NCBI RefSeq assembly: GCF_001730225.1
Contig: NZ_MIJE01000001.1
Span: 496,001-560,000 of the forward strand
Source: Desulfuribacillus alkaliarsenatis
Lineage (GTDB): Bacteria > Bacillota > Bacilli > Desulfuribacillales > Desulfuribacillaceae
Direction of reading: 5' to 3'
DNA: 64,000 bases
Position numbers and translations under genes: made by a program. Shown here one piece after another: positions 1 to 8,430 of the stretch (the first letter of the stretch is position 1; each line of letters opens with the position of its first letter). Under the pieces are notes generated by a model that made no database searches, had not been told where the DNA came from, and worked only from the letters and a program-made list of their open reading frames with translations.

Positions 1-1088
1 GCGCTAGGGACATTACGGAAATTCAAGAGTTAGAAAAACGTCTCCAGAAATTAACTGATGATATATTAGCCAGAAATAATCAGCAGCAGGAGATAGACAC
101 TACAGTTAATTCATTGAAGGAAACTATTGAGTTAGATAATGAGCAAAAAGCTAATATGCAGCGACAAATAGACCTAGAAAGAGTATCTCGTCAGCGTATG
201 CAGGAACAATTAACGAAGCAAGAAGCAACTATAGCTGACTTGACTAAGAAAACTAAGGAATTAGAAAAACAAATTCATCAAATAGAAGTGAAGACTAATA
301 GATTTGATGTTGAATTAAACAACGCACTTAACCAATTACAGGAAGAATATGAAATTAGCTTTGAACGTGCTATTAATGAGTTCCCATTGACTGAAGATCC
401 TAATGTTATAAAAACGAAAGTTAAGGAACTAAAGCGTAAAATAGTTGCATTAGGCGAGGTAAACACAGGTGCAATCGAAGAATATCAGCGCGTTGATGAG
501 CGGTACCATTTCTTGAAACATCAACGAGAAGATTTGTTAGAAGCTATTAGTAAATTGAATCATGTTATAAAAGAAATGAACGTAGAGATGGAAAAGCGTT
601 TCTTAGATAGCTTTAATTTAATAAAAGATAGTTTTTCTAAGGTTTTCCAACAAATGTTTGGTGGGGGACGTGCCAGCCTTAAGTTAGCAGACCCTGAAAA
701 TGTTTTAACTACAGGAATTGAAATTTTCGCTGAACCACCAGGTAAAAAGCTGCAGCATCTATCGTTATTATCTGGCGGGGAACGGGCGCTGACAGCTATA
801 GCACTATTATTCGCAATATTAAGGGTAAGTCCAGTGCCGTTTTGTATACTTGATGAAGTCGAGGCTGCCCTAGACGAAGCAAATGTGACCAGATTTGCAA
901 ACTATTTGCGTAAATTTTGTGATCAAACTCAGTTTATAGTTGTAACACATCGTAAAGGTACAATGGAGTCAGCTGATGTTCTTTATGGTGTGACAATGGA
1001 GGGTTCAGGAGTATCAAAAATGGTATCCGTTAAACTAGAGGACGTAATTGACTTAGACATAGAACGAGAAGCTATAGAAGCTTCATAG
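1..1088 (+). CDS. smc: Chromosome segregation ATPase SMC, C-terminal part (5' end outside window)
   Basis: The frame is open from base 3 and runs 361 codons to the stop at 1086-1088, so only the C-terminal third is present. The first part is a charged heptad coiled coil. It is followed by the C-terminal ATPase lobe with the ABC signature LSGGE (about 768-782) and the Walker B run CILDEVEAALDEAN (about 843-884). SMC with ScpAB compacts and resolves the chromosome at origins. ftsY starts 15 bp downstream, as in Bacillus, so the two are probably co-transcribed. Confidence 0.97.
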   Translation, partial: ARDITEIQELEKRLQKLTDDILARNNQQQEIDTTVNSLKETIELDNEQKANMQRQIDLERVSRQRMQEQLTKQEATIADLTKKTKELEKQIHQIEVKTNRFDVELNNALNQLQEEYEISFERAINEFPLTEDPNVIKTKVKELKRKIVALGEVNTGAIEEYQRVDERYHFLKHQREDLLEAISKLNHVIKEMNVEMEKRFLDSFNLIKDSFSKVFQQMFGGGRASLKLADPENVLTTGIEIFAEPPGKKLQHLSLLSGGERALTAIALLFAILRVSPVPFCILDEVEAALDEANVTRFANYLRKFCDQTQFIVVTHRKGTMESADVLYGVTMEGSGVSKMVSVKLEDVIDLDIEREAIEAS

Positions 1089-1103
1089 AAAGGGAGTATC
1101 AGA

Positions 1104-2123
1104 GTGGGATTATTTAGTAAAATCAAGGATAAATTAATAGGAACCAAGCAAGACATCGAGCAGGTTAGTCAGAAATTCAAAGACGGGCTAGCTAAAACTA
1201 GAGATTCATTTGTTGGAAAAATGGAAGACTTATTATATCGTAGTAAAGGTATTGATGAAGATTTCTATGAGGAGCTAGAAGAAATTCTTATTTCTTCTGA
1301 CATCGGTGTAGCTACAGTAATGGATATCATTGATGAAGTGCGCACAGAGGTTAAAGAAAATAGAATAAAGGATGCTAAGGAACTGCAACCAATTATTATC
1401 GAGAAAATGAAAGAAATCCTAGGTAAACAAGAAGATATTGCGATAAACTTTCAAGAAAACGATTTAACGGTAATCGTTATAGTTGGGGTTAATGGTGTTG
1501 GTAAAACAACGACGATTGGGAAGCTCGCGCATAAATTTAAACAACAGGATTTAAAGGTAGTTTTAGCTGCTGGTGACACCTTTAGGGCTGCTGCCATTGA
1601 TCAGTTAAAGGTTTGGAGTCAGCGCACAGGTGTTGATGTAATTGCCCAGCAGGAAGGGTCTGACCCTGCTGCCGTCATGTACGATGCGATTCATGCTGCC
1701 AAAGCTAGGAAAGCTGACGTATTAATTTGTGATACAGCAGGTAGACTACACAATAAGACAAATCTCATGAATGAATTAAATAAAGTGTACCGAGTCATTG
1801 GTAAAGAAATTCCTGGGGCACCACATGAAGTGCTCTTAGTATTAGATGCAACTACGGGACAAAATGCGATGCAACAGGCTAAAACGTTTGGCGAATCTGC
1901 TGGGGTTACAGGGATAGTACTAACAAAGCTAGATGGTACTGCCAAAGGTGGAATTGTTATTGCTATAGGCAAAGAACTGAAGATACCTGTAAAGCTTGTA
2001 GGTCTAGGTGAAAAAGCGGAAGATTTACAGGAATTTAATCAAGATACATTTATCGAAGCCTTGTTTTCATCAGATCTATTTACCGAAGAAGTTCCAGTAG
2101 AGAATAACGAAGAAGGTAAATAA
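1104..2123 (+). CDS. ftsY: Signal recognition particle receptor FtsY
   Basis: This 339-aa SRP-family GTPase starts with GTG behind an AGGGAG ribosome site. The NG domain is clear: G1 GVNGVGKT at residues 128-135, DTAGR at 210-214 and TKLD at 274-277. The N-terminal region (1-110) is an amphipathic helix plus helical N domain, without the long acidic A domain of E. coli. FtsY docks Ffh-ribosome complexes at the membrane and the two GTPases activate each other. It follows smc and ends at a strong terminator. The family call is certain. Confidence 0.98.
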   Translation: MGLFSKIKDKLIGTKQDIEQVSQKFKDGLAKTRDSFVGKMEDLLYRSKGIDEDFYEELEEILISSDIGVATVMDIIDEVRTEVKENRIKDAKELQPIIIEKMKEILGKQEDIAINFQENDLTVIVIVGVNGVGKTTTIGKLAHKFKQQDLKVVLAAGDTFRAAAIDQLKVWSQRTGVDVIAQQEGSDPAAVMYDAIHAAKARKADVLICDTAGRLHNKTNLMNELNKVYRVIGKEIPGAPHEVLLVLDATTGQNAMQQAKTFGESAGVTGIVLTKLDGTAKGGIVIAIGKELKIPVKLVGLGEKAEDLQEFNQDTFIEALFSSDLFTEEVPVENNEEGK

Positions 2124-2156
2124 ATTTGACCTATAAACAATATATTTGGGGAATAT

Positions 2157-2196
2157 CTAGTGTCAAGATTTTTCCTTGACACTAGTTTGTTTTTTG
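2157..2196 (+). terminator. Rho-independent terminator after ftsY
   Basis: A perfect 11-bp stem (2157-2167 with 2175-2185) with a 7-nt loop is followed by a T-rich tract at 2186-2195. It should end the smc-ftsY transcript. The right arm also contains the -35 box of the ylxM promoter. Confidence 0.9.
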
Positions 2197-2204
2197 TGTA
2201 TGAT
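2176..2204 (+). promoter_or_regulatory. Sigma-A promoter for ylxM-ffh, embedded in the terminator
   Basis: A consensus -35 TTGACA lies at 2176-2181 and a -10 TATGAT at 2199-2204, with a 17-nt spacer. The -35 is inside the right arm of the ftsY terminator stem, and the terminator T tract is the spacer. It would start transcription at about 2211, 36 bp before ylxM. Confidence 0.8.
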
Positions 2205-2246
2205 ACTTAAGGGTTTTCATTTAGCTTGCTAGAAGGAGGTTTTTCC

Positions 2247-2588
2247 TTGCTTGATAGAACAACCAGGGCTAACCTGCTTTACGATTTTTATGGAACACTT
2301 CTTTCAGAAAAACAGCGCGAATTCTTCGAATTATATTATCATGATGATTGGTCATTAGGTGAAATAGCAGAGAAATATCAGGTTTCACGACAAGGAGTTT
2401 ATGATAACATAAAACGTTCTGAGAAAGCGTTAGAAGACTTTGAGAGTAAGCTTGGGCTATACAATGCTCACTGTAACAAAGAAAAAATCTATATACAGAT
2501 ACGTACGTTAATTGAGGCTTCGGAGCTTAAGAATGACATAAAAAAACAAGTGAAGCAACTGATAGAGGAACTGCAAATGAATGATTGA
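2247..2588 (+). CDS. ylxM: YlxM/p13-like helix-turn-helix protein
   Basis: This 113-aa protein is a putative SRP-associated helix-turn-helix factor of the UPF0122 family. The motif [20 protein letters not shown] resembles sigma-4-type HTH regions. The TTG at 2247 is chosen because AAGGAGGT at 2233-2240 lies 6 nt upstream and the protein then begins [15 protein letters not shown], as in relatives; an in-frame TTG at 2226 lies before that ribosome site. In streptococci the YlxM family modulates SRP and FtsY GTPase activity. It sits 12 bp before ffh, its usual partner gene. Confidence 0.93.
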   Translation: MLDRTTRANLLYDFYGTLLSEKQREFFELYYHDDWSLGEIAEKYQVSRQGVYDNIKRSEKALEDFESKLGLYNAHCNKEKIYIQIRTLIEASELKNDIKKQVKQLIEELQMND

Positions 2589-2600
2589 GGAGGCGGCCAA

Positions 2601-3941
2601 ATGGTATTTCAAGGATTAGCCGACCGTTTACAGCAAACATTTAGCAAATTGAAGAGAAAAGGTAAGTTAACTGAAGCTGACGTAAAAGAAGCAATGCGTG
2701 AAGTGCGTCTTGCACTGTTAGAGGCTGACGTAAACTTTAAAATTGTAAAACAATTTATAGATAAAGTTAAAGAAAGAGCAGTAGGACAAGAAGTATTAAA
2801 CAGCTTAACTCCAGGACAGCAAGTAATAAAACTGGTTAATGAAGAGTTAACTGAGTTAATGGGGGGCACCCAAAGCAAGCTCGCAATAAGCTCTAGCCCA
2901 CCAACAATAATTATGATGGTTGGTTTACAAGGTGCAGGTAAAACAACGACTAGTGGTAAGCTAGCCAATCATCTTAAAAAGCAAAACCGCAGGCCCTTAT
3001 TGGTGGCATGTGATATCTATCGCCCAGCCGCAATTAAGCAACTGCAGGTATTAGGGGAACAGCTAGACATACCTGTATTTAACATGGGAGACAAAAACTC
3101 TCCAGTGAATATTGCAAAAGCAGCCGTAGAACATGCAAAGCACCATGGCAATGACTACGTAATTATAGATACGGCAGGTCGATTGCATATCGATGAAAAA
3201 CTAATGGATGAACTTGTTGCAGTAAGGGACAACGTATCTCCAGATGAGATTTTGCTTGTGGTAGATGCAATGACAGGTCAGGATGCCGTTAATGTTGCCG
3301 AATCATTTAACGAACAACTATCACTTTCGGGGGTTGTTTTAACAAAACTGGACGGTGATACACGCGGTGGTGCTGCATTATCTGTTAAATCAGTTACAGG
3401 CTGTCCAATTAAGTTCGCAGGTATGGGTGAAAAACTAGATGCTCTAGAGCCATTCCATCCCGACCGTATGGCTTCGAGAATATTAGGTATGGGTGACGTT
3501 CTATCATTAATTGAGAAAGCTCAAACCAATATTGATGAAGAAAAGGCCAAAGAATTAGAAAAGAAAATGCGTAATGCCGATTTCACCTTTGACGACTTTT
3601 TAGATCAAATGGAGCAGGTACGTAATATGGGTCCATTAGATCAGGTTTTAGGTATGATGCCTGGAGCTAATAAAATCAAAGGTCTTAAAAATATGCAGGT
3701 TGATGAGAAGCAATTAACTCATGTAGAAGCAATTATTAAGTCCATGACAAAAGAAGAAAAGCAAAAGCCTGAGATAATAAATGCTAGCCGACGTAAACGT
3801 ATAGCTGCTGGAAGTGGAACTCAGGTGCAGGAAGTTAATCGACTTTTAAAGCAGTTTAGCGATATGAAGAAAATGATGAAGCAGTTTACAGGTTCACAAA
3901 AAGGAAAGGGCAAAAAGAAGTTTAAGCTTCCTTTCTTTTAA
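2601..3941 (+). CDS. ffh: Signal recognition particle protein Ffh (SRP54)
   Basis: This 446-aa protein has an N domain (1-90) and a G domain with G1 GLQGAGKT at 108-115, then DTAGR and TKLDGD. The M domain (from about 300) is methionine-rich and ends in a strongly basic tail with KGKGKKKFKL. It binds signal sequences and SRP RNA and delivers ribosomes to FtsY. The length is normal. The ATG follows GAGGAGG, which overlaps the ylxM stop. The SRP RNA gene is not in this window. Confidence 0.98.
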   Translation: MVFQGLADRLQQTFSKLKRKGKLTEADVKEAMREVRLALLEADVNFKIVKQFIDKVKERAVGQEVLNSLTPGQQVIKLVNEELTELMGGTQSKLAISSSPPTIIMMVGLQGAGKTTTSGKLANHLKKQNRRPLLVACDIYRPAAIKQLQVLGEQLDIPVFNMGDKNSPVNIAKAAVEHAKHHGNDYVIIDTAGRLHIDEKLMDELVAVRDNVSPDEILLVVDAMTGQDAVNVAESFNEQLSLSGVVLTKLDGDTRGGAALSVKSVTGCPIKFAGMGEKLDALEPFHPDRMASRILGMGDVLSLIEKAQTNIDEEKAKELEKKMRNADFTFDDFLDQMEQVRNMGPLDQVLGMMPGANKIKGLKNMQVDEKQLTHVEAIIKSMTKEEKQKPEIINASRRKRIAAGSGTQVQEVNRLLKQFSDMKKMMKQFTGSQKGKGKKKFKLPFF

Positions 3942-3995
3942 AATATAAATGAAATTTCTATAAGATAGTTATTAAGAAAGGGAGGTGACATAACA

Positions 3996-4265
3996 GTGGC
4001 AGTTAAAATTCGTTTGAAGCGTATTGGTGCAAAAAAAGCTCCGTTCTATCGTGTAGTAGTATCAGATGCTCGTTCTCCACGTGATGGACGTTTTATTGAA
4101 GAGATAGGCACATATAACCCAGTAACTCAACCAGCTCAGGTCAACGTTAAAGAAGATCGCGCATTATATTGGTTACAAACAGGTGCACAACCTTCAGATA
4201 CAGTTCGCAACCTATTCAGCAAGTTAGGTATTATGCAAAAGAATCATGAAGCAAAACAAAAATAG
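3996..4265 (+). CDS. rpsP: 30S ribosomal protein bS16
   Basis: This 89-aa protein matches the bS16 family throughout: the N-terminal block [20 protein letters not shown] and the central [14 protein letters not shown] are typical. bS16 is an early-binding protein of the 30S 5' domain. It starts with GTG 11 nt after GGGAGGTG. It opens the classic rpsP-khpA-ylqD-rimM-trmD-rplS order, linking 30S assembly and RNA maturation. Confidence 0.98.
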   Translation: MAVKIRLKRIGAKKAPFYRVVVSDARSPRDGRFIEEIGTYNPVTQPAQVNVKEDRALYWLQTGAQPSDTVRNLFSKLGIMQKNHEAKQK

Positions 4266-4285
4266 TAACCAGAGGGGGAGTTCCC

Positions 4286-4513
4286 GTGAAAGAATTAGTA
4301 GAAGTAATTGCTAAGTCTCTGGTAGACAGCCCTGACGACGTAGTTGTTAGAGAAACAACTAATGATGATACAATTATCTACGAAGTAAGTGTAGCTTCAA
4401 CAGATATGGGTAAAATCATTGGTAAGCAGGGTAGAACAGTGAAAGCTTTACGTACTGTTATTAATGCAGCAGCTGTTAAAGAAAACAAAAAAGTAATGGT
4501 TGAAGTCATATAA
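4286..4513 (+). CDS. khpA: KH-domain RNA-binding protein KhpA (YlqC)
   Basis: This 75-aa protein is a single KH domain with the signature GKIIGKQGRTVKALR. KhpA forms a dimer, or a complex with KhpB/EloR, and binds many transcripts; in streptococci it affects cell elongation and division. The GTG at 4286 follows AGAGGGGGAG. It lies 20 bp after rpsP, its conserved position, and a terminator follows 24 bp after the stop. Confidence 0.95.
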   Translation: MKELVEVIAKSLVDSPDDVVVRETTNDDTIIYEVSVASTDMGKIIGKQGRTVKALRTVINAAAVKENKKVMVEVI

Positions 4514-4537
4514 TGAATTATGCAACTTCAAAAACTT

Positions 4538-4565
4538 AAGGGTTGGAATATTTCCAACCCTTTTT
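4538..4565 (+). terminator. Terminator between khpA and ylqD
   Basis: An 11-bp perfect stem (4538-4548 with 4552-4562) with a 3-nt loop is followed by a short T run to 4565. It could be partial, setting the ratio of rpsP-khpA to the downstream maturation genes. Confidence 0.8.
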
Positions 4566-4610
4566 AACCATACTTTAGACCTTCTAGAAAACCAGCTAGG
4601 TGGTGCTTAT

Positions 4611-5009
4611 ATGCTCATAAAACGGCCTGTAAAAGTTAAAATGGTTATGACTCCCCAGCTTAGAAAACAACTTGAAGCTGAGTATTTAGGAGAATTACAA
4701 CAAATTCGCCTAGAGCTCGAACAACTAGAGTTCCAAAATAAAAAACTAGTGCTCGAAGCAAAAAGAAAAAAACTAGACGCAGAGCAGGTTAACCTAAAGT
4801 TTAAAAAGGAAAAGCAAACCCGCCTTTCACGTTTAGAGCGTTTAGAAATACGTATTAAGGAATATCTTAAGCTTCCTGATGATGTAGAAATAATACATAG
4901 TACAGTTGATAGTTATGTAAATGTAAAAGTAGGAGACAAATGGGATACACTAGTTGAAGGTGTGGAAATTGTTTTGAAGGATGGAATAGTTGTAGAAATT
5001 CGAAATTAA
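4611..5009 (+). CDS. ylqD: YlqD family protein
   Basis: This protein of about 132 aa has unknown function. It is recognised by its place between khpA and rimM and by its form: an N-terminal KRPVKVKMVMTPQLRK segment, a long charged helix (about 20-85, probably coiled coil), and a small C-terminal domain ending VGDKWDTLVEGVEIVLKDGIV. The ATG at 4611 is chosen because AGGTGG lies 7 nt upstream; earlier in-frame starts would place codons across the terminator. Relatives occur mainly in Firmicutes. Confidence 0.88.
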   Translation: MLIKRPVKVKMVMTPQLRKQLEAEYLGELQQIRLELEQLEFQNKKLVLEAKRKKLDAEQVNLKFKKEKQTRLSRLERLEIRIKEYLKLPDDVEIIHSTVDSYVNVKVGDKWDTLVEGVEIVLKDGIVVEIRN

Positions 5010-5029
5010 GAATGTACAAGGTGATTATA

Positions 5030-5557
5030 ATGACAAATATGTACCAAGGAAAAAAACTTTTTCGCGTTGGTAAAATTGTAAATACACAGGGTATTAAGGG
5101 CGAGCTGCGACTAGTGCCAACGACAGATTTTCCTGACCGCTTTAAACCTAAAAGTTTATTTATAATAAAAAATGCAAGTGGCGAGATGAATGAGGTAGAA
5201 CTAGAGAAAGCTAGACCCCATAAAAATTTTATCATTATAAAAATTCAAGGCTGCGAATCCATTAATGAAGTGGAAAAATGGAAGGGCAGTGAATTGTTTG
5301 TTACGGAAGATAATCTAGCTACATTAGCTGAGGGAGAATATTTCTTTCATCAATTATTAGGCTGCAAAGTACAGTCTGAGGAAGCTGAAGAGATTGGTGT
5401 GTTAGATAACATACTACAAACCGGTGCTAATGATGTTTATGTAGTGAAGCGTGAGGGTAAAAAGGATTTATTACTTCCCGTAATCGATGAATGTGTAAAA
5501 GACATTGACACTGAAAATAAAATAATAACTGTTCATGTTATGCCAGGATTAGAGTGA
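5030..5557 (+). CDS. rimM: 16S rRNA-processing / 30S maturation factor RimM
   Basis: This protein of about 175 aa has the N-terminal RimM barrel (FRVGKIVNTQGIKGELRL near the start) and a C-terminal PRC-barrel domain (about 95-170, ending VKDIDTENKIITVHVMPGLE). RimM assists assembly of the 30S head. The ATG at 5030 is preferred because AAGGTGAT lies just upstream; an in-frame ATG at 5012 precedes that site. trmD begins 12 bp downstream. Confidence 0.96.
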   Translation: MTNMYQGKKLFRVGKIVNTQGIKGELRLVPTTDFPDRFKPKSLFIIKNASGEMNEVELEKARPHKNFIIIKIQGCESINEVEKWKGSELFVTEDNLATLAEGEYFFHQLLGCKVQSEEAEEIGVLDNILQTGANDVYVVKREGKKDLLLPVIDECVKDIDTENKIITVHVMPGLE

Positions 5558-5569
5558 AGTGGTGATGTA

Positions 5570-6298
5570 ATGAAAATTGATGTTTTAACGATTTTTCCAG
5601 AAATGTTCACGGGTGTACTCGAGTCGAGCATTTTAAAACGCGCTTCTGAGAAAGCACTGGTTGAATTTAATACTATAGATTTCAGGGAGTATGCTACCGA
5701 CAAGCATAAAGTTGTTGACGATTATCCATATGGTGGCGGTGGAGGAATGGTCCTAAAGCCAGAACCAATCTTCAATGCCATTGAGTCACTAAAAACTGCA
5801 GAAAAAACACGCATCCTTCTTATGTGTCCACAGGGAACTCCGTATAGCCAGGGGAAGGCTGAAGAGCTGAGTCAGGAAGAACATTTGGTATTCATTTGTG
5901 GACACTACGAAGGCTATGACGAAAGAATACGTCAGCAACTGGTAACTGATGAAATATCTGTTGGAGATTATATACTTACTGGTGGGGAAATACCTGCAAT
6001 GGTTGTCATTGACAGTGTCGTGCGCTTAATACCAGGAGTTCTGGGAAATCAGACATCAGCCGTACAAGACTCATTTAGCACTGGACTATTAGAGCACCCC
6101 CATTATACAAGACCGAGTGAGTTTCGTAATATGAAGGTTCCTGATGTCCTGATAGGTGGGAATCACAAATTGATTGAACAATGGCGTAGGCAGCAATCAT
6201 TATTACGCACAGCGAAGCGCCGTCCAGAATTATTAGAAGAAGTTGAATTAACTGTAGATGAACAAGAGTTTATAAAAAAACACCTTGATTCTAAATGA
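5570..6298 (+). CDS. trmD: tRNA (guanine-N1-)-methyltransferase TrmD
   Basis: This 242-aa SPOUT-class enzyme makes m1G37 in tRNAs reading CNN and some GNN codons, preventing +1 frameshifts. Family motifs are plain: the N-terminal [11 protein letters not shown], the glycine-rich [13 protein letters not shown], and the knot region [11 protein letters not shown] and [12 protein letters not shown]. The length is normal. A promoter for rplS lies inside its last codons. Confidence 0.98.
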   Translation: MKIDVLTIFPEMFTGVLESSILKRASEKALVEFNTIDFREYATDKHKVVDDYPYGGGGGMVLKPEPIFNAIESLKTAEKTRILLMCPQGTPYSQGKAEELSQEEHLVFICGHYEGYDERIRQQLVTDEISVGDYILTGGEIPAMVVIDSVVRLIPGVLGNQTSAVQDSFSTGLLEHPHYTRPSEFRNMKVPDVLIGGNHKLIEQWRRQQSLLRTAKRRPELLEEVELTVDEQEFIKKHLDSK

Positions 6299-6313
6299 CG
6301 GTTATGATAAAAT
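6285..6313 (+). promoter_or_regulatory. Internal promoter for rplS, inside the trmD 3' end
   Basis: The -35 TTGATT (6285-6290), a 17-nt spacer and the -10 TAAAAT (6308-6313), preceded by an extended TGA at 6305-6307, form a good sigma-A promoter. It overlaps the trmD stop and predicts a start near 6320, at the beginning of the structured rplS leader. Confidence 0.65.
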
Positions 6314-6319
6314 AACTTT

Positions 6320-6391
6320 TGTTGATTACGATGGTCCTCTGCGCTAAAGGCTTTAAACGCATGAACATCTGTGAAGGAAGGAGCGTTTAAA
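6320..6391 (+). ncRNA. Putative L19 leader RNA (rplS 5' UTR)
   Basis: The rplS 5' UTR can fold. An outer stem pairs 6328-6333 with 6366-6372 (one bulge), and an inner stem pairs 6340-6343 with 6358-6361 around a small A/T hairpin. The segments GATGGTCC and GAACATCTGTGAAGG resemble my memory of the Firmicutes L19 leader (an autoregulatory ribosomal-protein leader class). The fold is visible; the class assignment is from memory and needs a covariance-model search. Confidence 0.5.
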
Positions 6392-6733
6392 ATGAACGTA
6401 CTTAATCAGATTGCAAAAGAGCAATTAAAAAATGACATTCCTACATTCAAGCCTGGGGATACAGTGCGCGTACACGTAAAAGTAATTGAAGGAACTCGTG
6501 AGCGTATTCAGGTTTTCGAAGGAGTAGTTATTAAGCGACGTGGTGCAGATATCAGCGAGACATTTACAGTTCGCAAAATATCTTACGGTGTTGGTGTTGA
6601 GAGAACTTTCCCAATCCACTCACCAAAGATCGAGAAGATCGAAGTTATGCGTCGTGGACGTGTTCGTCGTGCTAAGTTATACTACCTACGTAATCTTACA
6701 GGTAAAGCAGCACGTATTAAAGAAATTTTATAA
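6392..6733 (+). CDS. rplS: 50S ribosomal protein bL19
   Basis: This 113-aa protein has the bL19 hallmarks [18 protein letters not shown] and [14 protein letters not shown], with the basic C-terminal [14 protein letters not shown] block. bL19 lies at the 30S-50S interface. The ATG at 6392 is chosen because AGGAAGGAG is just upstream; the in-frame GTG at 6371 would precede that site. It has its own likely promoter and leader and ends at a strong terminator. Confidence 0.98.
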   Translation: MNVLNQIAKEQLKNDIPTFKPGDTVRVHVKVIEGTRERIQVFEGVVIKRRGADISETFTVRKISYGVGVERTFPIHSPKIEKIEVMRRGRVRRAKLYYLRNLTGKAARIKEIL

Positions 6734-6740
6734 GCAAACT

Positions 6741-6767
6741 AAGGAGCTGGAAACAGCTCCTTTTTTC
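6741..6767 (+). terminator. Terminator after rplS
   Basis: A 9-bp stem (6741-6749 with 6754-6762) closed by a GAAA tetraloop is followed by T residues to 6766. This is a classic strong intrinsic terminator. Confidence 0.93.
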
Positions 6768-6799
6768 ACACCTAAAAATTAGCTGTCTAAGTTTTTTAT

Positions 6800-6828
6800 T
6801 TGTTTATTACCTGGTTTTTTGCTATGAT
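6800..6828 (+). promoter_or_regulatory. Probable promoter for lepB
   Basis: An extended -10 (TG at 6820-6821, TATGAT at 6823-6828) lies 17 nt after a weak -35 TTGTTT (6800-6805). It follows the rplS terminator and would start lepB and probably rbgA. Confidence 0.55.
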
Positions 6829-6914
6829 TATAAAGTCAGTGATTTTTTAATACATAACATTAATGGATTTTTATAGTTAATGAATTTCTTTTTTGGCTGA
6901 GGAGGAACTACGTT

Positions 6915-7502
6915 ATGCAAGATATAGAATCGAGCCACGTAGAGGGCAATAATATAGATCAGAAGAATCCAGGTAGAGAAGATAAAAGTGCTACGAGGGA
7001 GTTCATAGATTGGGTTATAACCCTGGGTGTTGCAATTATTCTTGCATTATTAATCAGACACTTTTTATTTGCAATTTTTATTGTAGATGGGGAATCAATG
7101 TATCCTACATTAGAAGATTCTGAGTGGTTAGTAGTTAATAAGGCAGTGTACTTACTAGATGATCCAAAACATGGAGATATAATCGTGTTTCATGCAACCC
7201 CTACTAGAGATTACATTAAACGTGTAATCGCCATAGAAGGTGACGAGCTTGAAATTGTTAATGGCACAGTTTATATAAATGGTCAGATTTTAGACGAACC
7301 ATATATAAATGAACCAATGGAATTTTATAATAATTATCAGAAGATACTAGTACCAGAAAACCATTTGTTTGTCATGGGCGATAATCGTAACAAGAGTGCA
7401 GACAGCCGTATGCCTGATATAGGGTTTATCGATCTTAATGAAGTTGTAGGTAGAGCAGAGGTTGTGTTTTGGCCTTTAACGCATATGGGACGAGTGCAGT
7501 AG
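6915..7502 (+). CDS. lepB: Type I signal peptidase
   Basis: This 195-aa membrane peptidase cleaves signal peptides at the outer face of the membrane. One transmembrane helix spans about 34-57. The catalytic serine is S61 in DGESMYPTL and the general-base lysine is K102 in YIKRVIA. The downstream GDNRNKSADSR box is also present. The length matches Bacillus SipS-type enzymes. The ATG follows GAGGAGG. Position between rplS and rbgA is conserved in Firmicutes. Confidence 0.97.
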   Translation: MQDIESSHVEGNNIDQKNPGREDKSATREFIDWVITLGVAIILALLIRHFLFAIFIVDGESMYPTLEDSEWLVVNKAVYLLDDPKHGDIIVFHATPTRDYIKRVIAIEGDELEIVNGTVYINGQILDEPYINEPMEFYNNYQKILVPENHLFVMGDNRNKSADSRMPDIGFIDLNEVVGRAEVVFWPLTHMGRVQ

Positions 7503-7529
7503 TACACTTACAGAAGGGTGAGTATCATT

Positions 7530-8375
7530 ATGACAGTCCAGTGGTTTCCAGGCCATATGGCCAAAGCGAGACGACAAATTCAAGAAAAATTAAACTTAGT
7601 CGATATAGTAATTGAATTGCTTGACGCTAGATTACCTTTAGCTAGTCAAAACCCGATGATTCAAGAGATTATAGCAGATAAACCGAAAATAGTTTTGTTA
7701 AATAAAGCTGACTTAGCTGATCCACAGGGTAATAAGGCTTGGATTGAATATTTTAAAGGGATTGACATTACTGCTATTACTGTTAATTCACAAACAGGTG
7801 ATGGGCTGCAAAATATTACAAAAGAAGCCCAAAAGCTGATGGAGCATAAATCACAAAAATTATTAGATAAAGGTTTTAACCCTAAAGCTATTCGAGCAAT
7901 GATTATTGGTATCCCGAATGTCGGTAAGTCAACGTTGATAAATAAACTAGCAAATAAGACAATTGCACAAACGAGTGACAAGCCAGGTGTGACCAAAAAG
8001 CAGCAATGGATTAAAGTAGGAACAGAAATGGAATTGTTAGATACACCAGGTATTTTATGGCCAAAATTTGATGATGAAGAAATAGGGTATCGCTTGGCAG
8101 TAAGTGGAGCGATTAAAGAAGAAGTGTTTGATTTTGAAGCTGCAGGGTATTATTTAATTAAATTTTTAAAAGATAGATACAGTGAGCTACTGAAGGAAAG
8201 ATATAAATTGCAAGAATTATCAGATGATCCTTATGAGATTTTACAGGAAATTGGTAAGAAGCGTGGTTGTTTGCGTAGTGGTGGAGTGGTAGATACCACC
8301 TTAGCAGGCGAGATATTACTGAGAGACTATAGAAGTCAGAAATTAGGCAAAATAACGCTGGAATTTCCAGAATAA
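7530..8375 (+). CDS. rbgA: Ribosome biogenesis GTPase RbgA (YlqF)
   Basis: This protein of about 281 aa is a circularly permuted GTPase required for late 50S assembly. The G4 motif NKAD comes before G1 GIPNVGKST and G3 DTPG, the expected permuted order. The N-terminus VQWFPGHMAKARRQI is the family hallmark. The ATG at 7530 is chosen because AGAAGGGTG is just upstream; the in-frame GTG at 7518 lies inside that site. Its stop overlaps a terminator stem. Confidence 0.97.
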   Translation: MTVQWFPGHMAKARRQIQEKLNLVDIVIELLDARLPLASQNPMIQEIIADKPKIVLLNKADLADPQGNKAWIEYFKGIDITAITVNSQTGDGLQNITKEAQKLMEHKSQKLLDKGFNPKAIRAMIIGIPNVGKSTLINKLANKTIAQTSDKPGVTKKQQWIKVGTEMELLDTPGILWPKFDDEEIGYRLAVSGAIKEEVFDFEAAGYYLIKFLKDRYSELLKERYKLQELSDDPYEILQEIGKKRGCLRSGGVVDTTLAGEILLRDYRSQKLGKITLEFPE

Positions 8376-8398
8376 CCCTCGAATCAGAGGGTTTTTTT
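8374..8398 (+). terminator. Terminator overlapping the rbgA stop
   Basis: A 7-bp stem (8374-8380 with 8387-8393) with a 6-nt loop is followed by a T run to 8398. The stem begins inside the TAA stop codon of rbgA. Confidence 0.88.
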
Positions 8399-8430
8399 GA
8401 AACTTTAGCAAAGCTAGATGGGGTGAAAAG

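Noticed and set aside
6540-6782. A plus-strand frame inside rplS
   Set aside because: It is out of frame with the clear L19 gene and runs through the terminator.
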